Notes under the pieces: generated by a model | The model's database searches: none | Seen by the model: only the letters and a program-made list of their open reading frames with translations | What the model was told of the DNA's origin: nothing | Made by a program: the position numbers and the translations under genes | From: Alopecurus myosuroides | Lineage: Eukaryota; Streptophyta; Magnoliopsida; Poales; Poaceae | Length of the DNA: 64,000 nucleotides | Direction of reading: 5' to 3' | NCBI GenBank assembly: GCA_028641055.1 | Contig: CM054061.1 | Coordinates: 111,236,019 to 111,300,018 of the forward strand | Shown: positions 10,098 to 21,696 of the stretch, piece by piece | Layout: each line of letters opens with the position of its first letter | How positions within the stretch are numbered: the first letter of the stretch is position 1

Positions 10098-13000
10098 TCA
10101 AGCAGCTTCTTCGGTATCCGAGTTTTTGTCCTCGCTGCTGGAATCCTCTGGAGTTGTCGGAAGTTCCTCCTCGGGATAGAAGGTGGAGATGTTCACCATG
10201 TTGGCAATCTTGGTGGCGTGGCCTTTAATAGCATCAAAGATGCTGGCCCGCTAAGCGTCCGTGTACCCATGAGGGATACCTGACGCCACGCGGCAAGACT
10301 TGGCGGTGGTGTAATGCATACGCATGAGACCAAGGGCCATGCGCGCACCACCGCGAGCTGCGGAGCGGAACCTCGATTCCTTGCGGTTCCCACGTCCTCG
10401 ATCGCCTCCGGAAGCTTACTAACTTCCGAGAACTCTCCTCCTTTGTCGGGAATGTACTAATTAATAAGTAACATCCCCGCAGCTTTAAGCGCGGTGAAGA
10501 CCTTCTCGAAAGCCCGAATTCTTTCGATCCGGGTAAGTTGGGGGCTACCTTCTATTTCAATCAACAAAAGAAAGTTAGGAAAAATAGAAGAAGGGAAAAA
10601 TGAAAAATCGGGTAAAAGTTAAAAAACTTACCGAGAATCTGGTCCATCTCTGTGTCTTCCTCCAGGCGCTAGTTCAGGGCATTTTCCAGGTCGCTGATGG
10701 TGGCTCTGTCATTCTCGGCCTGGCTGGAGGCCTTAGACTCGGCAATGCCGACAGCTAGTTGGCTGGCCTCCAGGTCTTTTTGGAGCTTCAAAGTGAGCTT
10801 GTGAAGTTCCAGGTTTTCCCTGCGAAGGTTTTCGGCATTGCCGGCATCTTCAGAAATTTGTTTGGCTTTCGCCAAAGAATCTGAAAAGCAAGTAAAAGGA
10901 AGAGTTGAAAACTCGGAAAATTACTTCGAAAAAATTCTAAACGAAAGAAGGGATAAAAAATACCTGCTGATGCAGCCAAGTTTTGCTGAACGGAGGATAG
11001 CTCCGAGTCCTTATCCTCAAGAATATTAAGGAGAGTTTTCACCTCCTTATTCTTGATGGTAAGCTTACTGAAAACTTCCATATTAATGTTTTCATTAGTT
11101 TGCTGAAACACAGAAAAGAGAAAAAAACGCTTAAGTTAAAAACAAGCAAGGTCATAATAAAAGTATTAAGTCAAAAGTATACATTTCGCAAAATGCTTGG
11201 GGCCTAGATATATTACCTTGCTCATCCATTGAAGACCCGACAAATTTTCGCTGAATTCTTTTGCATACTCAGCAAAAAGAATTCCATCGTGGCAAAGGAC
11301 ATCTTGGATTATCTGCCGAGGCGAAAAGACGAAGTTATTCCTAACAATAAGTCTGCCTTGCGGCCAAGGACGGATTAAAGGAGCTGGGGCAAAATACTTT
11401 GTCGCCCATGAATGAATATATCCATGTTCGTCAAAGTGTTCTCCTTTTACCTTGAATTGCGGATCATAGTTTGGGATTGGCTCTTACATTGGAACATTGG
11501 AAGGACCCCCGGCTTCCGGCTCCACCGCCCTTTCCCTCCCGTCCGACTCGGACGCAATGGGCTGGCTGGTCTGTAGGGGTTCCTCCTCCCTGGAAGCCAT
11601 GTTTTCCTCCCCAGCTGCGACCGGAGTGTCGGGAGCAGCAGCAAGAGAAGGTTGTGCCCCTCTTCGGGCAACAGACTTAAGTTTCTTCTGGCTTTTTGGC
11701 TTCAATGTTGTCGGAGCCAAGCTAGAAAGAGAAAATCCGAGAAGTTAGAATTCAGAGAAAGAAAAGAAATTCCTGCGACAAAAATATAGAGAAAAGAGAA
11801 GCTCAGATGATTTACTTGGAAGTAGGGACGGGAATTCCGTCAAGTTCAACCACTTATTGAGCAGTGGATGGCTTCTTGCGTTTCCAATCACCTGCAATGT
11901 TGGCACCCATTGCGTCCAACTCGGCATCGGTGGAAAGGTCCTCATCGGTGAGATAGGCCAGCTGTGGAAAAAGCACAAAATCCGGCTAAGTTAGAATCTG
12001 AGAAAGGTAAAATCCGAGAAAGTGCCCAAAGAAGAAAAATGTTACCTTTGGAGCTGGATTTCCCTCGTGATACATTTCTCGTCTTCCTTCATACTGGTCG
12101 CGAGTAGCGACCAGATGATTTACCCACTTCTTGAAGTCCCTCTTAGAGAATGCTTTGTCCGTTCCCCTCATTGCATCCTCCGGGCCCGTATATTCACACA
12201 GAAGGCGGGTTCCGCGATAAGACAATGGCTGGATGCGTCTCCCGAACCAACATGGAACTGTGTAGGTGCTAGTGAGAGGAGTAGAGGAGGAGAAGAGTTT
12301 TGCGATGTGCCGTTTGATCCTCATCCGATCATCCAACAAAGACTGGACTACATCCACTGCCCAATTATCGTGCGGAATGGCCGTAGAGTTGGTGAAAGGT
12401 GTAATTCCTGTATCGTTTCCAGGATATGGGACATCTTCGTGATATAATAAGGAACCCGTCCAAAATATGATGGATTCTAAGGTTTTGATTTTCGAAACCA
12501 ATCCTCCCTAAACCGACGCAGGGTGAAGGACATGTTCCCGCAGGTGGGGAGAGCGCCCTCAGAGGGGTTGCGCTTCACCCCGAAGCAATACTGCCAGAAA
12601 TATAACCTAGGTTATATTCCTAGATACCCTTAAAAGATGGCCTGGAACCCGGCTAGATAAAGAATGGAGTTGGGAGGAAGGTTATGTGGTTGGATGTTGT
12701 AGTGGTTCAGGACTTGGAGGAAGAATGCAGAAGGCGGAAATCCCATACCTCTACTAATGTGAGAGGTGAGGAGAACCCTTTATCCGGCTTTCGGAGATGG
12801 CTCGGAGTAGTCCTCCTCGTACCACCATTTGCCCTTCCAGATGAGCCCTTCCTTCTCCATTGTCGGAAGAAGGGACGAGACCACGTTGCAGTGGCTTCAG
12901 TTCTCGGAGTTTTCCTCCGTGTCTTCTTCCGTTCCGTCGACGCCCGCGGCGGCGAGCTCCTCACCACCGCGAGCGGGATTTTCTTGCGCTGGCTCGGTGG

Positions 13001-13390
13001 CGAGAGACGGAATTGGAGCGGCAGATGACGACGGCGCATTCTCGGCCGCGGGAGGAAGATCCCTACGGGCCAAGTTGCCGGTGTTTCCCTCCGGCATGCT
13101 CACGGTGGTGCGGCCGGGGGAGTCCAGCTGCGGGTCTATATCATTGATGATATTGTCGATGTCGTGGGCGAAGGAGCACTCCTCCGTAGCGCGGGGTGAT
13201 TCTCTGGTGGTCATGTTCGGACGGTGCGACGAGAATCCGGATCCTCCGATGGCATTCTCCGGGGAAGGTGCGGTCGCACGGTCTTTTCTCACTCTCACAA
13301 ACTCGAGCTCTATGGCAATGGCGCAGGGGGCTTGAGGGAGATGAGTGAGCAGAAGGTTAATCCGGAGGGCCCGAGGCGGCTATTTATAGC
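10098..13390 (-). pseudogene. Spliced antisense gene in the 3' part of B1
   Basis: Minus-strand gene opposite to gag-pol. Inferred exons, each edged by GT/AG signals: about 13319-12046, 11961-11816, 11721-11217, 11102-10964, 10880-10632, 10544-10098. Exon 1 encodes a Ser/Glu-rich start, then a domain resembling the 'putative gypsy type transposon' family (PF04195-like): a segment reading FFLQVLNHYNIQPHNLPPNS, then YHEGNPAPKV. Exons 4-5 encode a coiled coil (LRRENLELHKLTLKLQKDLE). The last exon ends in an acidic tail (EEELPTTPEDSSSEDKN). A TATA box lies upstream at 13381-13389. Stops and shifts in exons 1 and 6 break it. Its function is unknown; related antisense ORFs are recorded in Tat elements of grasses and other plants. 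Element C carries the counterpart. Confidence 0.65.
13381..13389 (-). promoter_or_regulatory. TATA box for the B1 antisense gene
   Basis: CTATAAATA on the minus strand, about 60 bases upstream of the first coding stretch of the antisense gene, in a GC-rich context. Element C has TATAAATA in the equivalent place, which supports a real internal promoter. Confidence 0.5.
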
Positions 13391-13766
13391 CGGAAATGTG
13401 TTGAGATAAGCAACATCATCTATTTTGACTGTTGGATCTTTGACGCGTGTCACGCGCGGAAAATCCGGGAAATGTGGAGACGGGGTGATAATGGCTATCT
13501 CCTCGTTTCCCGCGAGAATCTGTCAGAGATACGTTTCAAGGTTTCACACTGAACCCAAACGTCTGTGATGTCAGCACCATTTCACCGCTGACGTCATGAA
13601 GTTCCTTCTCCGCGAAGGCTCGTGGAAGTAAAAAGCCGGATTCTGACAAAATCTAAGTTTCACGTTAAGAATGATTTGGGAAAAAGAAGAATCGAGACGA
13701 AGCGCCAACATTTCTCGGAAAAGAATGCAAATTGACGAAAGGTGGCAGAACAAAGTCTCAATCCTT

Positions 13767-13778
13767 CTTGGGGGCTAT
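13767..13778 (+). other. Polypurine tract of B1
   Basis: CTTGGGGGCTAT directly before the 3' LTR. It is the expected plus-strand primer site, although interrupted by pyrimidines as in many Tat elements. Confidence 0.6.
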
Positions 13779-14324
13779 TGTCGGATATATACCGATTATG
13801 GGTATATCCGGCATTTTCCTAAAGAGCCGGATTACCTGGGTGTTCTGATTGGTAATGGATCAGAGTCCATTAGGCGGCCAAGTAAGCTGACGCGCAGAAG
13901 CCGGATTCTAGATGAATCCGGACCACGGCCCAAGTGGTGTGGCTTGGACAAGAAGGCGGATTCCCGCTTTCTAAGTTAGATACTTACTGTACTATTCTAG
14001 GTTTCCTTTCTGTAATCCCTAACCTGGCTATCTATATAAAGCCGAACAGGAGAGAAGAAAGACACATACAATTAGCTAGAAGCCAACTCGCCGAGAAGTT
14101 AATCCTCGTCGAGTTAGCGAAACCCTACTCACATTGTACATTGTATACTTCAGGCTTCAACCCTGATTTAGTGAGATTGCAGGAGTAGGAACGCCGCCTA
14201 GTTGCAGCGTACCGAACCTGGGTAAATTTGGTGTTCTTGGTTGTCGTCCTACCACGTCCCCCCACGTCTCTACCATTAGTCTCATGGCACCCACGTCTAT
14301 GAACTCTACTATGATGTCTCGACA
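13779..14324 (+). repeat. 3' LTR of B1
   Basis: A 546-bp LTR from TGTCGGATATATACC to GTCTCGACA, followed by the duplication AGAAA (14325-14329). By eye about 52 differences separate it from the 5' LTR. Confidence 0.9.
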
Positions 14325-14560
14325 AGAAACCTCTTGGTAGAATTGATGATGTTCTTATTATGGTTAACAATAGCCTTGTCCCTGTTGATTTTGTTGTTAT
14401 GAACATTGAATGCAATTCTTCTTGTCCTATTGTTTTGGGAAGACCTTTTTTAGAACTATTGGTGCTATTATTGATATGAAAGAGGGGGTATTAAATATCA
14501 ATTCCCCCTCAAGAAAGGTATGGAACACTTTCCTAGAAAGAGGATGAAGCTCCTTTTGAA
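14325..14560 (+). pseudogene. Aspartic protease, right half (Athila-type)
   Basis: It joins in frame with 1930-2073 once B1 and one AGAAA copy are removed. It contains the conserved LGRPF segment that follows the retropepsin flap, and then an indel breaks the frame. A basic stretch with FPRKRMKLL ends the recognisable protein. Confidence 0.7.
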
Positions 14561-15947
14561 TCTATTATTAGAGAAAGTTATGATGTTGATGCTTCTTCAC
14601 TTGAAAATACTTGAGTTGCTTTCTATGCCCAGCTGAAAGGCGTTAAAGAAAAGCGCTACCGGTAGACAACCCGTTTTATTTCTATGTTTTCAACCAGTTT
14701 TCCTTTGTTTTCTTTTGTGCGCTTTGAACCTAGGTGTTATCTATTTATTTAGCAACCCCTCTGTATCTTTTCTTTTGTGTTTTTCTTGATCCAAGTAAAG
14801 CCTCTAGTGGAAAGTTGAGACTATATTTCGGATTTCTGCGCAGGAAACAAGATTTCTGCTGTCCACTGTTAAATACGTATAAAATCACAGAAAATACAGA
14901 ATGACTTGATCATTTTTGTGATTAATCCTGGGCTATATACCCAACTTTTCTTGGTTGACCACTTTTTGATTTGAGCCACAGAATATTTTCAAAAAAATCG
15001 ATCTTTACCTACTGTTCCGTTTTGACAGATTTCTCCCAATTATTATTGCATCTTAATCTCTTTATTTTGGTGTTCTTTTGAGAAAAAGAGTTTTAAAATA
15101 AGTTGTGACATTATATAATGTGTTTTTAAGTGCTAGGCTTGAGTCGAAACTGAACCATGTGAATTTATTATTTCGATTGCACTAACGTTGCTAATGAAGA
15201 TTGTGAGAAGTTTGGTGTGAAGGAAGTTTTCAAGGGTCAAGAGAGGAGGATTATATGATGTGATTAAGAAGAGTCAAGAGCCTAAACTTTGGGATGCCCT
15301 AGTGGTACATCCCATCAAATTTCAATAATACTCAAGCTTCTAAGCTTGGGGATGCCCAAGGCATCCCCTTCTTCATCAGCAAATTATACGGTCACTTCTC
15401 GTGAAACCATATTTTTATTCGGTCACACCTTACATGCTTTACTTGGAGCGTCTTTTATTTTTTATTTCAGTTTCTTTTTATTTTTACAATAATCTTGGTT
15501 GGACCCCATCATTATTTTATTGGAGAGTAACACGCTCCGTTTTTTCATGAGAATATGTTGTATTTTTAGTCTCTGTCTGGCTGCTGCATTTATTTAGCTC
15601 CTGTTTTGCATGCATCTATTATCAGAGCTATTAGTTTTAGTAGTATTATATGAGTACTCTCATGTTTTTTTGCTGTATCTTAAAGTGTACTTTTGTTAAA
15701 ACATATCTTGTATGGTGCTTGTTGGGAAAAGAAACAACTGCTTTGATGTAGAATTTATAACAGTACTAGTAGAAACTTGTATAGACTGTGGCTAGATCTT
15801 TTTCATGCCACGCTAAATGTTATTTTAGTTTTAAAGCCTTGTGGTTATTGAGTACCATGAATATCGTTAAATAGATAAGAGCATTTAATATGTCTTGAAA
15901 GATTCATGAGTTCTTCTTGTCATAGTAAAGCATCAATATATGGTATT
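14325..15947 (+). mobile_element. Athila-type Gypsy remnant, right part
   Basis: This continues the remnant broken at 2073. The first 130 bases encode the second half of the protease (GRIDDVLIMVNNSLVPVDF, SCPIVLGRPF). A lysine-rich end follows and stops appear from about 14450. From about 14640 the sequence is noncoding and AT-rich, with a short motif 'AAGCTTGGGGATGCCC' typical of the 3' region of Triticeae Athila-type elements. No RT or integrase is present, so the parent was probably non-autonomous. It is cut at 15947 by the LTR of B2. Confidence 0.7.
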
Positions 15948-16474
15948 TCTCGGGTATATTCCGATTAGCGGTATATCCTACATTGTCCTAAAGAGCCGGA
16001 TTACCAGGGTGGCCTGATTGGTAATGGATCACAGTCCATTAGGCGTCCCAGTAAGCTGTCGCGCAGAAGCCGGATTATAAAAGAACCCGGACCACGGCCC
16101 AAGTGGTGCGGCTTGGACTAGAAGGCAGATTCCTGCTTTCCAACTTAGATACTTACTATAGTCTTCTAGGTTCCTTTTCTGTAAGCCCTAACCTGGCTAT
16201 CTATATAAAGCCGGATGGGAGAGAAGAAAGGCACAGACAATTAGCTAGAAGCCAACTCTCCGATAAGTCGACCCTCTTCGAGTTAACGAAACCCTACTCA
16301 CATTGTACTTTGTATACTTCAGGCTTCAGCCCTGATTAAGTGAGATTTGGTGTTGCGACGTACCGAACCTGGGTAGATTTGGTGTTCCTGGTTGTCGTAC
16401 TACCACGTCCCCCACGTCTCTACAAATAGTCTCATGGCACCCCCGTCTATGAACTCTACTACGATGTCCCGACA
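15948..16474 (+). repeat. 5' LTR of B2
   Basis: About 527 bp, aligned along its length with the B1 and B3 LTRs. It has lost about 15 bases near 16345 (the stretch GCAGGAGTAGGAACGCC of the sister LTRs). The TATA element at about 16203-16210 and the end GTCCCGACA are kept. Confidence 0.85.
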
Positions 16475-16487
16475 GTTGGCGCCCACC
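15948..16487 (+). mobile_element. Tat element B2, 5' LTR and half of its PBS
   Basis: Second copy of the B family in the same orientation as B1. Only the 5' LTR (15948-16474) and the first half of the PBS (GTTGGCGCCCACC) lie here. The element resumes at 48703 after the CACTA. Its start is mutated (TCTCGGG for TGTCGGA). Confidence 0.85.
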
Positions 16488-16529
16488 CACTAGTAGGAAA
16501 ACCCCTACCAGTGACGAACAGATATGGCC

Positions 16530-16733
16530 TACCGCTGGCGAAGCGCTGTTCGCCAGCGCTACCTCGCCAGTGGTAGCGAGTTACCGCTGGCGAACAGCGC
16601 TTCGCCAGCGGTAGTATATGTTACCGCTGGCGAACAAAGCCTTCTTCGCCAGCGCTAAGTTCGCCAGCAGTACACCGCGCGTTCGCCAGCGGTACTGTTC
16701 GCCAACGGTAGCTATTTGGTTCGCCAGCGGTAA
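16530..16733. repeat. CACTA left subterminal repeat array
   Basis: About ten copies of the motif GTTCGCCAGCGGTA or its complement TACCGCTGGCGAAC, many arranged as hairpins of two facing copies. In CACTA elements such repeats are the binding sites for the TnpA-type protein. Confidence 0.85.
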
Positions 16734-17099
16734 GTCTCCCAAGTTTGTATTTTTTTTATTATTTTCGTATAACAGTTTGTATATTCTGGTATTATACTAT
16801 ACATGTGCAAATACATTCAATTTATGTAATTTATAAAGTTCACACATATAAATCACTCTTATATACATATGCATGTATGTATACATGCAATACACAAACC
16901 GAGATCCATCGATAACGAAATTAACACATCGATAACGAAATAACATCCTTCTCATAAATATGAATACACATTGATCTCAATAACACGTTTATGTCGGAAG
17001 ATTTAGAACCCAAAATATAGCCATCTAATTAGTTTAACTATTACAAAAGTATGACAACGATACAACGTACGCGCGATATAGAGATCAGTCGCAAACAAG

Positions 17100-17540
17100 A
17101 CTATATATGCGGTCTGCCTCCGCTTTAGCTTCCGCCTCCGCTTGCGATCTTTCGCTAGGGCCAGCGCGTCGTCTACTTCTTCATCTCTCTGTAGACCAAG
17201 ATAAAAGCATTAGACCGGCAAAGGAAATCACAAGTTCTTATTAGGATCAATTCGTACCGAACCGAATACATATCGTCGATCATTTCTTCTTCGTTGTTGT
17301 TGTGATCTTCTGTTTCTTCACCGGAGGGAACGGAAGAACACCTTCTAACGAGTTGAACGGTCTCTCGTCAGCCTGCTCCAGTACACATCGGCGCAACTCA
17401 TCGTTAGATGGTGGGGGGTTCCAGTGGAAAAGCGAGTCTTTGGTTACTACATCCCTATAGATGATGGAGCAGATTTTGCGCTAGAGGCGACCAAAGTTTT
17501 GTCTGAATTCAACATCAGACCATTCGATGATGCTCCGAGA
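17100..17540 (-). other. CACTA region downstream of the left gene
   Basis: Sequence between the Ulp1-like coding remnant and the subterminal array. It may contain further decayed 3' exons (short minus-strand coding-like stretches near 17350-17480), but no frame is long enough to support. The stretch 16741-17100 is AT-rich and noncoding. Confidence 0.35.
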
Positions 17541-20500
17541 CTATTTGTCCACAGCAGACATGTATTGTAGACTGTGTTGGTCCTTCACGATCTCCGTCAT
17601 GTGTTGGAGGAGGTACCATGCCTCCATATGGCCGCCTGGCGCCTGCTTGGGGCAGGGAAACTCAGTTTTGTGCCTGAACACATATTTTCCTTGAATTTGT
17701 TTCATTCTGTCGCAGTATCCTTCCGCCCTGATGTAGCCGTCCATAGCATCATTGAGAACATACTTGATGAGGGAGTAGTTCTTCTCCTTCATCGTACTCC
17801 CGGAGTCGAGATGTACTGCGTGCGCGTCTCTTGGGTACAGCATGATGAGGGTGCCGTATTTGTTTCTGCGCAAAATAGGAGTCCATATATATAATCCTCA
17901 AAAACTGTATATGCACAAACTAATGTAAAGATGGGAAATATAACTTACTCGGGAAAGTAAGACACGAGGGTGATCCTATTGTGTGTATAATTAGTGAGCA
18001 ACACTTGTTCGAGGTACTTTGTCGCTTTTGTCCTACCCTTGGGGTTGTTCAAGTACATGCCGTGCATGTAGTAGGGGTCTGCAAGCCCGATGTTTTTGCC
18101 ATTCTCTATGGATAGCCGATGCGCCAAATTGAGCGTATACAGACGGACCATTGACGAGTGGAGGGATTTCACGTGGAACATCCGAAAAATGTCGTCAAAT
18201 CTCACGATGATCTTGTTTGTGTTGCCTTCAGTGACAAATCCCGCCGTAGATGGCACCTTTGCGACCAAAACCGGCAGCGTTGGATTTTTCTCTTTGAGAA
18301 GCGTCCCCTCCATATACAGACCACCGTCATGGACGCTACGCATATCACCTGTTAGCAAGGAGGCCAACTTCGGCGGAAGCATCGGTTTGCCCAACTCATG
18401 GATCTGATGCCAGTCGTGTATGGGTATCCTGTCCATACCGTCCTGTCTGCGGCTTAGACTTGGTCCCCTCCACCGGTTGGCTCATCGATGCAACGGCAGA
18501 AATCTTCTTAGTTCTTTTCCGTACCGTCTTCTTAGGCTGATTCTGATGAAACACATCTGCTACCGCCTCTTTGAGGGTGTCCTGGCTGATGACTTCTTGC
18601 TCGGGGACTGCCGGTTCTTGAGAAGAGAAAAGACGCTTTGTGCATCGATATTTATCCGCTTCCTCCACCGGCAAGAGAAGTTGATCAAGATCATCCAGGC
18701 CGTCCCCCTCGTAAGGATCGTCGACGAGGTAGTCAATGCGGTTCTCATCTTCAGCATCGTCGCCGTCGTGTTGCACGGACTTTGCAGGTGAGAAATCCTT
18801 GTGTTGGCTCGGGTGCCCCGACCCCTGGACCGGTGTTGGAGTGTTGACAGGAGTAGTTTCCAAACGAATTAGTGATTTTGGCCATGTCAATGGCCAAACC
18901 AAGCATTGCTCCAGATTTAACTCGCCGTCGGCTCCGGGGGGTTGGTTCGGAGGATCGAGAGCACCGCAACCAAGGAGCACCCGACTTAATGTAACCCTTA
19001 GCACGTCTTCGGGCATACGAACACCGTGGGACACGCGCTTCAGAGGTGTTATGATTTTTCCTTTGGCCACGTCCTTTAACTCGCCGTTCACACGAAGGAG
19101 CAATGTGCATCCCGTCTCCTCGGCCTGCGAAACGTCGTGCGAACGTCGTTAGAGACCGAGGCCGTCACGAATCAAGTCATAATATATAATTAAGCAGTGG
19201 ACGCTGAATTACCGTGAGGGCGTTGAGCTCGGACAAGGGCGATGGACCGCTATGTGTCGGCGTCAGCGTTGAAGAGACGTGGCGGGGCGGCGACGGATCT
19301 TTGCGACCTTCCGGCTGAGGTTTGGGGGCCGGCTCGTTCTGCACAGCAGGCGCCACGACGGGGGCCACGTTCTGCGCAGCAGGCGCCACGACGGGGGCCA
19401 CGTTCTGCTCCGCTGGCGGCACCATTTGGGCTATGTTGATCTCGGGGAGCGGCCCTTGTCCTCCACCTGCCATCCACGTCGCTAAGGACTGAGCGACGGA
19501 CGCACATATTGTAGGGAGGAGCGCGTTGAGCCTATCGTTCACAAGCTCGTCGACCGTCTTCTCCGGGGCCTTGTTCCGCTCCTTTCTCTTCTCCGTGGTG
19601 TCCGGATAGTAGTGCGCATGCCGATGACCCTTTCCGAGGCCATGCACATGGCCACGATGCGGCTTTTGTCAAGGGGCACTCCCTTCATCGCGTTAAGCGC
19701 CCTAATAAAAGGGGTGTCATACGGGTCTTTGTTCATCGTCGCCGAGGACCCCCCGTCAGTGTGAGATAGGCGTTCTTTTTCTTCTTCCTCGAGATACTTA
19801 TTCTCGAGCATTTTGACCTTCTCGTTCAACACAAGATCGCCGGGCTTTTCGGGATCTTCCCTATAATGGGCCCTGACAAAATTTCTCACCTGCGGGTCGG
19901 TGATCTTGTCAAACGGGTTCGGCCCTTCTCTCTTCGCATCCTCCTTAGCCCAGAAATTCTGCTTCCCAAGGTAACCCCGGCTTCCGAGATTGTGAGGGCC
20001 AATGTTCTTTTTTCGCTGGTCTTTTCCCCATTTACTCAGCGCCACCCTTTCCGGTTTGAGTTCGTCGATCTTGAATTGGGCCAAGTCTTCCTCGGAAATG
20101 GAGGGCCACATCTTATGGATCTCATCGAAACCCTTACCCTTCGCAATCATCTCCCACAAACTGAATCTCCAAGTCGTAAACGCCTTGGTGAACTTTCCCA
20201 GTGCTAATGAGTTGACCAGATTCTTCTTCTGGTCCAGGTTGTCGTAAGGATCCGGGAACTTGTACCTCGTGTGCAGCTTCTCAATCAGCAGGGCGGCCAT
20301 AGCCTTGTTTTCTTTATCTCTGAGGTGCTCCATATTAACGTTGCCAAAGTCTCCAGCTATGCAGGCTATCTGGTTTCCATACCCCTTAGAGTAACTCTCC
20401 GGCTCGAGGGGAGCACCGCTGTTGGGGTCCACTACCGTGAACTCTTGCCGGATGGTGGCGAGCATGTTGTGCCGCCTTTATTTGCGCTTACGCGACGCCT

Positions 20501-20744
20501 CGCTACCGGAGGCGGTATCCCCGGTCCCACTACCGGTTTGATCACCTTCTCCGCCCGATGTATCGGTGCGCGGCTCTAGCTCCTGACGAACGGTTTCGTC
20601 CATCTCGTCGTCTGCATCGTCGCCCTGCATCTCTAGCTCCGGTTGCAGATCTACGGGTCCTCCTCTGGCACTAAGCATAGAAAACCACGCATCGTCGTCC
20701 CCACGTCCGGACCCAGAACCACCCGCCTCGTCGTTGTGAGCCAT
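17541..20744 (-). pseudogene. CACTA-associated ORF (Transposase_24-like plus Ulp1-like tail)
   Basis: Minus-strand gene beginning at ATG 20744. The first exon is acidic and Ser/Gly-rich, and a TAA (20478-20480) interrupts it in frame. The next 300 residues (20465-19650) contain a conserved block WAKEDAKREGPNPFDKITD and a charged helix, as in plant En/Spm-type Transposase_24 proteins. After a one-base shift near 19650 come a Pro/Ala repeat (VAPVVAPAAQN, about 19340-19410) and an intron near 19130-19200. An acidic linker, a second shift near 18430 and a Ulp1-like region (18436-17950) follow. An intron (GTAAGT...GCGCAG, 17948-17866) precedes the last block, where PCPKQAPGGHMEAWYL aligns with the catalytic-Cys region but lacks the cysteine. 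In CACTAs this second protein accompanies TnpD. It is not functional here. Confidence 0.75.
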
Positions 20745-21696
20745 ATCTAATTAAGGAGAGAAAACCTGAAATTAGTTCAACAAATCCTGCAATTTAGACG
20801 ATGTATACCCCATATGAGTCCAAATTTCTCAGACTCTCTATGTTGTGATATTTTTAGCAAAGATCATGCCAAAATTCACGGAAAATTTCGGCATTACCTT
20901 TGCTAAAAATATCACAAATGGAGTACCCAAATTTTCTGGAACGGAAATTAATCAACATTCCGGCAAATAGGGACTCACGTGGGGTACCTGCACATAAAAT
21001 CCCACCCCTCATATAATCCCACCCCTCTTATTATCATCGTCATCCACACGAAGGTGGGCACATATCCACACGAGCACACACCATCTCCACCATCAATCAC
21101 CACTATCCATATCACCACGCCATATCCATCACAACCATCCATCACCACCATCCATACACACCATCCATCACACCAACCATCACCAACCACAAAAAATAAG
21201 TGAGATATCCAGATTCATATTTAGATATCAAGACATGACATGCATATAAATTGCTAACAATTGAGTACTAAGAGAAAACACTAGGTAAATAAATTGCTAA
21301 CAATTTCATGCATAAAACTATTTTTTTCCCTTTGAAAACAGCCACGACATTTCTTCCCTTTGAAAACAGCCACAACATTTTTTTCCCTTTGAAAACTAGC
21401 AGAACTGCATGTTCTGCGCAGCAGGGGATCGTTACACCGAATTTTGACTTACCTAGACGTGCTACTACATGTCCATTGCATTACATTAAAAACACCAGAG
21501 GGCTCTGTTTTACTCGGAAATTCCCACTAGCTGACAACCCTTGAATATCAAGTGTTGAAGGGATTTATAAGCCAGCAGCAAGCAACCGCGATCAAATTAA
21601 ATGGCACTCTCTATTTGTACTGACGGCCTAAAATAGGACGGCAGCACAAGTTCATGCACAGATTCTAGTGGTAGCTGTTACTTTTGTTAGAGGTTA
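20745..21696. other. CACTA interior upstream of the left gene
   Basis: Noncoding. It holds a strong hairpin (20843-20917), a C/A-rich stretch of CCATCACCA-like repeats at about 21000-21190, and three imperfect copies of TTTTTCCCTTTGAAAAC at about 21325-21400. This is the 5' flank, and probably the promoter, of the minus-strand ORF starting at 20744. Confidence 0.5.
20843..20917. repeat. Perfect 20-bp inverted repeat upstream of the CACTA ORF
   Basis: The arms 20843-20862 (core GTGATATTTTTAGCAAAG) and 20898-20917 are perfect complements with a 35-bp spacer. The spacer is itself nearly palindromic (ATGCC...GGCAT). It lies about 100 bases upstream of the ORF start. Confidence 0.8.

Larger units (their letters stand above)
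2074..14324 (+). mobile_element. Complete Tat-lineage Gypsy element B1
   Basis: A 12.25 kb retrotransposon with two LTRs (2074-2618, 13779-14324), a PBS, gag, protease, reverse transcriptase, two RNase H domains, integrase, a long 3' spacer carrying an antisense gene, a polypurine tract, and the target duplication AGAAA. The order PR-RT-RH-INT is Gypsy. The second RNase H and the antisense gene between pol and the 3' LTR are known traits of the Tat lineage. By eye the two LTRs differ at about 50 of 545 positions, so this is an old insertion. All coding regions contain stops or frameshifts. Confidence 0.9.

Noticed and set aside
16530..16733. Possible CRISPR-like or satellite array
   Set aside because: Short inverted repeats confined to the ends of a CACTA, in both orientations and with irregular spacing; they are transposon subterminal repeats in a plant genome.
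21000..21195. Microsatellite-like CCATCACCA stretch considered as a separate element
   Set aside because: It has no boundaries or duplications and grades into the CACTA upstream region.
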